Below are positions 59,101 to 64,000 of a stretch of 64,000 bases of DNA, in pieces. Origin of the DNA: Enoplolaimus lenunculus (taxonomy: Eukaryota > Nematoda > Enoplea > Enoplida > Thoracostomopsidae); contig JASANG010003368.1 of NCBI GenBank assembly GCA_030248215.1, positions 1 through 64,000 of the forward strand, written 5' to 3'. The notes beneath the pieces were generated by a model, which had not been told where the DNA came from, searched no databases, and saw nothing but the letters and a program-made list of their open reading frames with translations. Numbering within the stretch: position 1 is the stretch's first letter; each line of letters starts with the position of its first letter. The translations under genes were made by a program, and so were the position numbers.

Positions 59101-61954
59101 TATTTGTTTTGTCTCTCGAGAGGGTACTCCATCTGTTATTCGGTAACGTACTGTTATAAATTTTTAACCCGCCATCCGCCGCCTTTCGTTACTGATATAT
59201 CAGGTTTTGCAACTATCCGCTGAATTAAACGTTTTGTCTTGTATCAAAAGTTTGAGCGATAATGCAAGGTTATACTTTGGAATGTACTTTCAAAACTTGA
59301 GTATGCTTTAAAGTTTCGAACTCAACTTTATTTAGTCCTGGAATCATTTATGCACTACAATCAGAGAAAATTGACATTTATGAAGTCGTTAGTGGTTTAT
59401 AGACTTTTGGCTTAGGTTTTTAATATGAGTCGTTGTTCCTATCAAGAATTTATATTTTAGCCAGAATCAAGTTCGGGCAATGAAACAGACGACGAACAAA
59501 CATCGGACGATGCAGAATCACTGAACAGCTCAGATGAAGATAGAAACGACAGTAATGATCTCGCAATTCGCAAAAGTGTAAGTGGCGCGGACCTTTAACC
59601 AGAGAAATGACGTGGAGGTTCAACCATAACGGAAAACTTTTGTCGTCCGTATTTTCCGTTTTTAAATTTTTTACCCCAGCCATCATGTTGACCTGTCTAC
59701 AAACCTCAACTGAGGATGGTTTCGATGAAAACAAACTAGGCTTTTAAGTACCTGAGCATAGTTTCTATTCTCGTTTATTTGAATCGTGTATTTCGGTCTG
59801 ACAGCACGACGTTCAATAAATTATAACCTGGCGCATCTTGGATTTTTTTCAAACAGGACGATTTTTCATATACATACACACATACATATATAATATATGT
59901 ATATATGATTGAACGGACCAAGTTCTAAAAGGGATGACATTTTAAAAATGTATTTGTTTTGTTGTGGCCAAACGAAAATAGTGTTGATCCTCATAAAAGC
60001 TGACATTAGTCATCCCTGTCTACGCCGATATATGGCCTGCAATATCATGGTTTTCACCAAGTTCAGGTCAAAATCCGCGACTCGGACATCATCGACAAAG
60101 ATGACGCGTCTCCTGGCAGGTTGAGACAATTTCAAAAACGACTTAAACAATTTGTTGAAGGCGATCATTTCACGCGTGGCATTTTAATTGCAATTTTGGT
60201 CAATACACTCAGCATGGGAGTTGAGTACCATGACCAGGTATACCGCGTGATGAAACTGGTTTGAGGCTCTATATTCGTAGATGTGTGTAGCACCTATCAC
60301 ACTAGTTGGTGGTTGGTCTTGAAACTATTGAATTGGTTTGAATGATGAGGTTCGAAATTCGGCGGACTTTTGTCGTTTGATTTTTTCTACTTCTGTGCCA
60401 ATTTTGAGATTCGCAATTACAAGGGTTCGTTAGTTCGAATACGTATTGGTAACTGGTGATAGATGTTACACGGATTTGAGGATATTGACTGGGATTTCCT
60501 GGATTTTCGCATAATACAACTAAGGGGCCATGTACTGCGGATCCGTTCGGAGCCCAAACCACGCTAAACTGCTGATGAACGAGATAAAGCGTTCGTAGGA
60601 ATAAATTGTTAGATGGTTTTCGTTCTTTGAAGAATTCATTTTTGATGCATCGTAGCTTCTAAATTATGAAGGTTTAATAGTATCTTGCTGGTGGATCAGA
60701 TGAGTAAAGGCACATATACTGTTGTATAAAAATGTGCAAAAATGTGGATTGAAACCGTACGAGTCTCTCTAGAAACCACTGTTGACTCATGAAAAAAATT
60801 AGTTTGTTTCGTAGGATTGAATGGCAAATAGTTCACATACAGTAAAAACTAATAATTGTAAATTTTATTTGCAGCCGATCCTGCTCACTGACGTTCTTGA
60901 GTATAGCAATTTGTTTTTCACTGCGTTGTTTGCGCTGGAAATGCTTATGAAGGTTGTTGCCGATGGACCGTGTGGTTACTTGAGCGACGGATTCAATATG
61001 TTTGATGGAGGCATTGTGGTCCTAAGGTAAGTCTGTGGTCCTAAGGTAAGTCAGTTAGTGCATTTGTTAGTTCTCAAGGAACTTAATTAAACTAAGTTAA
61101 TGTTGCATTCCAACTTAAGTCTACTTCTATGATCCATATTCTCAACTGTGTATAGCAACTATCATCGGTTAGTAATAGGTTTTCAAAACTCATTAAGTGT
61201 TGCAGTTGCTGTACTCAAGATTGATACACAAGCAGAGCATACAAACTTCGAAAAATGTGCAGAATTTTGAGCCTCAGAATTCACTGGTTCGAAAATTACA
61301 AGACCTATCACCAACTCGTGATAGATGATACACACATTTGAGAATACGGGCTTATATGTCAAATGGCAAACGTTATTTGTATTTCCCCCGTTAATACCGA
61401 TAGTAAAGGTTTCATAACACATAATTTTTATCGAGGTCTACAACCGTATTCTCAACTGCTTGCTGTGCTTATCACGAGTAGTAATAGGTAATCAAACAAG
61501 CGAACTGCGACAGGAACAAATCTATATTATGCGCAGTTTTTGGGCGCGGAAAAATCAAAATTTATCACAATATCTGAAATTCAGCATTCATCAGTTTAAA
61601 AGTAACAAGAAGTATCGCCAACTGATGATATGTGCTATAGTCACTGTATACAATCCCAGCCCTGAAGTCTATAGAAATAAACAGCAGCTTAGAAATATTT
61701 AGTCCCAGGTTTTGCGAAATATGAATGCCTTAACTGCAAACAATAATGTATGTTTTGACACATTTCAGTATTGTCGAAATCGCTCAAGGTGGCGAGGGTG
61801 GTCTATCCGTCCTTCGAACATTCCGTCTACTTCGGATCTTGAAACTTGTTCGCTTTATGCCTGCGTTACGATATCAGCTGATGGTGATGTTACGTACTAT
61901 GGACAATGTTACAGTATTTTTCGGCCTACTGTTGCTATTTATTTTTATATTCAG
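41191..61954 (+). CDS. cca-1: T-type voltage-gated calcium channel alpha-1 subunit, N-terminal part
   Basis: Exons: 41191-42089, 43156-43312, 43880-43971, 44718-44821, 46020-46194, 47071-47190, 48612-48777, 49899-49991, 55772-55898, 56504-57771 (3' end inferred), 58292-58351, 59461-59577, 60067-60237, 60875-61026, 61769-61954. Phases agree throughout, giving about 1295 codons; the gene runs past the window. The product is a low-voltage-activated plasma-membrane Ca2+ channel. Residues 1-299 are a Ser/Thr-rich N-terminus. S1 of domain I begins [22 protein letters not shown]4 is [20 protein letters not shown]. The pore loop has [12 protein letters not shown] with Glu 576 as filter residue. IS6 ([19 protein letters not shown]) leads into the gating-brake helix ([16 protein letters not shown]). 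The I-II linker is long, disordered and acidic near its end. IIS4 is [20 protein letters not shown]. Wording matches CACNA1G/H/I, nearest nematode CCA-1. At 571 Leu replaces the usual pore-helix Gln. Confidence 0.95.
42090..43155 (+). other. AT-AC minor-class (U12-type) intron 1 of the calcium channel
   Basis: The intron starts ATATCCTTTT, a perfect U12-type 5' splice site, and ends AC, with the branch-point-like TTCTTTAAC at 43123-43131 (consensus TTCCTTAAC, one mismatch), about 25 bases from the end. Removing exactly this interval restores the invariant NPWFER motif at the start of IS1; any GT-AG choice nearby inserts foreign residues. The 1066-bp intron also holds half a CCATATTCTCAAATG element (42459-42600) and a small fold-back (42775-43015). 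Confidence 0.9.
42459..42600. mobile_element. CCATATTCTCAAATG-family MITE, partial
   Basis: GCCCATATTCTCAAATGTGT then AGCAACGATCATCAGTAGC, as in 61132-61180; the right half is not recognisable. Confidence 0.5.
43313..43879. other. Calcium channel intron 2 with repeats
   Basis: Contains a short CCTAAG run (43420-43440) and the nested MITE pair described at 43565-43845. GT and AG ends are canonical. Confidence 0.7.
43565..43845. mobile_element. GTAGCCAGCTC MITE interrupted by another repeat
   Basis: CGTAGCCAGCTCGCGGTATT on the left and GACTTGTAAGCATGGTTGAA to TTGACTACAGCCCG on the right form one GTAGCCAGCTC copy. It is split at about 43612 by roughly 120 bp of the CGGTTTTTGTTTCAACC repeat also seen at 52135-52345 and 48280-48410. 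Confidence 0.6.
44985..45324. repeat. TTAGGC-core element with long array and duplicated flank
   Basis: Flank CCAATGTTACTTTAAGGGG, then a nearly pure CCTAAG array (about 45028-45170, roughly 20 units, with CCTAAAG variants), then a 66-bp flank present twice in tandem (45193-45258, 45259-45324), each ending in CTTAAAGTAACAT. Lies in calcium channel intron 4. Confidence 0.85.
47360..47500. repeat. Dispersed repeat shared with 30050-30210
   Basis: ACATACGTATTTTGGGCAAC and following sequence match the 30-kb copy. In calcium channel intron 6, which also holds a minisatellite-related stretch at 47225-47300 (GTCTGGTGCAGTCCGGCGTC). Confidence 0.5.
48280..48530. repeat. CGGTTTTTGTTTCAACC-family fragment and 25-bp tandem
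   Basis: 48280-48410 is a diverged copy of 52135-52345. 48440-48520 has about three tandem copies of TTATTAATAATTGGCCTAAG-like sequence. Both are in channel intron 6, just before exon 7. Confidence 0.5.
50026..50245. mobile_element. GGCCAATCTGCTATT MITE
   Basis: Left TAGGCCAATCTGCTATTCAG; near the right end AATAGCAGATTGGCC in inverse. Internal copies of CTGCTATT and CCAAACTG. About 215 bp, in intron 8. A half copy (AGACCAAACTGCTATTCAG) lies at 47756-47775. Confidence 0.6.
52135..52345. repeat. CGGTTTTTGTTTCAACC repeat, fullest copy
   Basis: Starts GGCACCAGTGCCGGAGCAGG, contains GTTTTTGTTTCAACCGGTTA and ends GGTGGCTGCTCCGGCCCTG, the inverse of its start, so it is a fold-back. G-rich and non-coding; the ORF across it is incidental. 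Confidence 0.55.
53760..53920. mobile_element. GTAGCCAGCTC-family MITE, inverted copy
   Basis: CGGGCCCGTAGCCAAAGGGG to CTAGCAAGGTTAGTTAACTA, the reverse orientation of 10311-10475. Confidence 0.6.
55335..55400 (+). repeat. tRNA-like SINE head
   Basis: TAATCAGCTCGAGGAGCG (A-box-like) and GGTTTCGATCCT (B-box-like), about 30 bases apart. No cloverleaf closes, so a SINE or tRNA relic rather than a working tRNA. Confidence 0.35.
55945..56116. mobile_element. hAT-type MITE
   Basis: Perfect 12-bp ends CAGTGGCGGATC and GATCCGCCACTG bound 172 bp of non-coding DNA in channel intron 9. CAGTGGCGGA-type termini are typical of hAT elements. No clear 8-bp target duplication. Confidence 0.7.
58852..58958. 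repeat. Small fold-back repeat, second copy
   Basis: AGCGAGAACTTGCAACTG on the left and CAGCTGCAAGTTCTCGCTGC on the right. Same family as 3427-3509. In channel intron 11. Confidence 0.5.
59067..59412. mobile_element. TACTGTAGTGACCCGAATAA MITE, copy 3, 3'-truncated
   Basis: TACTGTACTGACCTTGAATA at the left; the body matches 35191-35500; the right terminus is missing. It ends about 50 bp before channel exon 12. Confidence 0.7.
59866..59908. repeat. TA/CA microsatellite
   Basis: Alternating CATATACATACACACATACA and TATATAATATATGTATATAT in channel intron 12. Confidence 0.7.
60298..60484. mobile_element. CCATATTCTCAAATG-family MITE, diverged
   Basis: GTTGGTGGTTGGTCTTGAAA at the left and TAACTGGTGATAGATGTTAC at the right match inner parts of 61132-61351. 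In channel intron 13. Confidence 0.4.
61132..61351. mobile_element. CCATATTCTCAAATG-family MITE, best copy
   Basis: ATCCATATTCTCAACTGTGT with TATCATCGGTTAGTAATAGG at the left; CTATCACCAACTCGTGATAG and ACATTTGAGAATACGGGC at the right. 220-bp fold-back in channel intron 14. Confidence 0.7.
61443..61655. mobile_element. CCATATTCTCAAATG-family MITE, adjacent second copy
   Basis: CGTATTCTCAACTGCTTGCT and ATCACGAGTAGTAATAGGTA follow the copy at 61132 by about 90 bp in the same orientation; the right end is diverged. Confidence 0.55.
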
Positions 61955-62791
61955 GTAAATCAACATTAATATTAATATTTTCATAACTTTACAATTTAGT
62001 AATATTGCACTCATTGAATGTGCAACTTTAAACCTTACTTGTCAACCTGCATTTTCCGTCAAAATTGTGAACACTGCAGCCCAGATGCAATATTATTTGT
62101 ATGGTTTTGCAAATATGTTAACAGATACAAATTATTTATGTCATATACCTTTCTCAGAATATAAACCTTAACACCATAGGCACAGACATCGCTACATTCA
62201 GATGCATTGTAAAAATAAACAGACTATGCGAAAATTTCGCATAATGTAATTGCCGCTGTCGAATCTTTCTAAACAAGCAGAGACCGTAACGTCTCTTTTT
62301 TCAACGGTCATGATGTAAAATGAAAAAACTGTTCTCAGTGACGTGTTGAAATGCTGTCGATAAAAATAGTTCACTTGAAGCTCACAGTATGTTTTCTAGC
62401 TAAGTAATTAAAACCGCGGGTAAAACGCTACTTCGATAATTTTGCGTCTTCAGCGCAATTTGTAGTTTCGAGAAATTTGATAAACAAACACACCTTTAAA
62501 ATGGCAAAAACTCAAAATATAAGAAGTGTCATTTCCTACTTGAAAATCCGACAAGTTTAAACAATGATTGAATATGATTGGAGCAATTCGTCCGACCCAT
62601 CAAAGATTACGAATGTACTCTGATATGTAGTATCCAATAAATGTTGCGTACTCCATAAAAGTTGTTTAAGCCGTCTGTATTTGGTTTCGCAGTCTTTTCA
62701 ATTTCTCCGTGACAACTCAGTTTTGCCTTTAAGCTGTGAGTCCGTGGATGAATTTTACGCATACAGCTTGCACTTAGTCGCTCGTAGTCGT

Positions 62792-62962
62792 GCCCATAAC
62801 CAGTATGGAGGCCAGGGGGCGAAGCTCATCCTTTCTTTGGAAACCTTTAACCCTTTAATTCTCCCTAGAAACTTATCATTTTTGCTTTTACGTCAACGGA
62901 AACCTCTGTATGCCCCTTCTGAAATACGTTAGTCCTCCGTAGCAAGGTGAGCTGGCTGCTGG
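62792..62962. mobile_element. GTAGCCAGCTC-family MITE, inverted copy 2
   Basis: GTGCCCATAACCAGTATGGA to GCAAGGTGAGCTGGCTGCTG in reverse orientation; the body GTCAACGGAAACCTCTGTAT matches 53840-53870. Confidence 0.6.
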
Positions 62963-63667
62963 ACAGTTTGGAGTGTCCTCTAAGTTGCAAGGGGTTAACA
63001 GTAGAATAGGAAAAATAAAATGATATACTTTTTGTAACAGTCTATGCTTTAGCACACTGAGTTAATACAATTGATTTGAACCTGTTTAAAACCCGAAAGC
63101 TGATGATTGCAATAAAGAACAGTATGCACCTTACACGCTATTGGACGGTTAAAAATGTACCATCGTAGGTTGCGTTTTGACCTGACCCCCTCATTTTTGG
63201 TTGGTTGTTGTCACTTTTAATGCGCAACAGTTGTTTGTTGCGTCAAAAAATTTCGCTGGCGTATGTGTAAAGATCGCAAATTAAAACGTATTTATGTTGT
63301 TTTTGACATTTTAATTGAGAAGAGCAGGCCAAAAATCAATGCTTTGACCGTCATAAATGAGGGTGGCAGGTCAAAGAGCAATGCGCGGTGGATACATTTT
63401 CCTTCTAGCACACTTGAATAAACCAATAAAATTGTGTCATACAATTGGTATACATTAATACCGTCAACTTTAAGAAAAACAAATTGCACAATCTGTAATG
63501 TTAATTATTTGTCAGTTTTCTAATTGGATTTTCCTTTTTGTATCATTAATTCTTTATTCCCTGTTCATACTGTTTAGACGCGAGTTGTAGTTGAATGTAT
63601 AACGAATTTAACAGGAATTATAAAGTTGTGCTGTTCAAGTTTGATATCACGCCACTTCAGCTATTGC

Positions 63668-63862
63668 TACACTGCAAAAAATGGTGAATCAAATTGACTC
63701 TTTCCGAAATAGGCTTTACGGGACTACGTAAACTGAGTCAAATTCGACTCCGCCACAGTTCAATTCGACTCACTGAGTTGCACGTTTGACGGTGGCGGAG
63801 TCGAATTTTACTCAGATTGTGTAATCATGTACAGCCAATTTGACTCACCATTTTTGGCAGTA
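63668..63862. mobile_element. GAGTC-palindrome MITE, copy 4
   Basis: TA-flanked; ends CACTGCAAAAAATGGTGAAT and TTTGACTCACCATTTTTGGC in inverse. 191 bp, like copy 1. Confidence 0.75.
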
Positions 63863-64000
63863 TATCTACCTCGCTATAACAATTTTATATCTGTCATAAA
63901 TTATATTTTTTACGCCTGCGGATCGAGTACACAATCTGGTAAATAAATGAATTAAAGTCAAGGTAAATTATAGCGCAACCACTAAATTTGTTATTAATTT

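Larger units (their letters stand above)
61955..64000. other. Start of channel intron 15, no further exon seen
   Basis: The next exon should encode the end of IIS5 and the domain II pore; no matching frame is present, so it lies beyond the window. This stretch holds a reverse GTAGCCAGCTC MITE (62792-62962) and a GAGTC MITE (63668-63862). Confidence 0.7.

Overview
This is animal DNA, most likely from an early-branching (non-rhabditid) nematode. Three things point there: a cuticle collagen with the nematode N-terminal domain, many dispersed arrays of the nematode telomere unit TTAGGC, and a T-type calcium channel closest in wording to nematode CCA-1. Introns are long and full of small repeats, and one channel intron is of the minor (U12, AT-AC) class, which Caenorhabditis has lost. 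The species cannot be named from the sequence. No virus-like or LTR element was recognised.

Layout. 1-2945 is not independent sequence. It is an inverted copy of two non-adjacent downstream blocks (about 5932 back to 4030, then about 8840 back to at least 7690). It is near-perfect over the outer 1.1 kb and decays towards 2945 into A/C-only sequence, so it is probably a chimeric or fold-back contig end. From about 2941 to 11546 (possibly to 13563 or 14780) lie exons of an adhesion-type (class B) seven-helix receptor with a threonine-rich mucin-like stalk. A four-exon cuticle collagen follows at 17674-20293, with a 20-bp minisatellite just upstream. A lone exon resembling the last helix and tail of a rhodopsin-like receptor ends at 21100. 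From 21.1 to 41.2 kb I see only dispersed repeats. From 41191 to the end of the window runs the 5' two-fifths or so of a T-type voltage-gated calcium channel (cca-1/CACNA1G-I class): 15 exons, about 1295 codons, covering the N-terminus, all of domain I, the I-II linker and domain II through S5. The rest lies beyond the window.

All genes are on the + strand. They look like separate neighbours rather than a pathway: two membrane signalling proteins and one cuticle protein.

Repeats. At least eight short non-autonomous families recur, inside introns as well as between genes: a GAGTC palindromic element (4 copies), a GTAGCCAGCTC element (6), a TACTGTAGTGACCCGAATAA element (3 plus a fragment), a CCATATTCTCAAATGTG element (5-6), an ATATCATATGATAT-rich element (2), a tRNA-related SINE (2 clear), a hAT-type MITE (1), and elements whose core is degenerate TTAGGC repeat (about 10).
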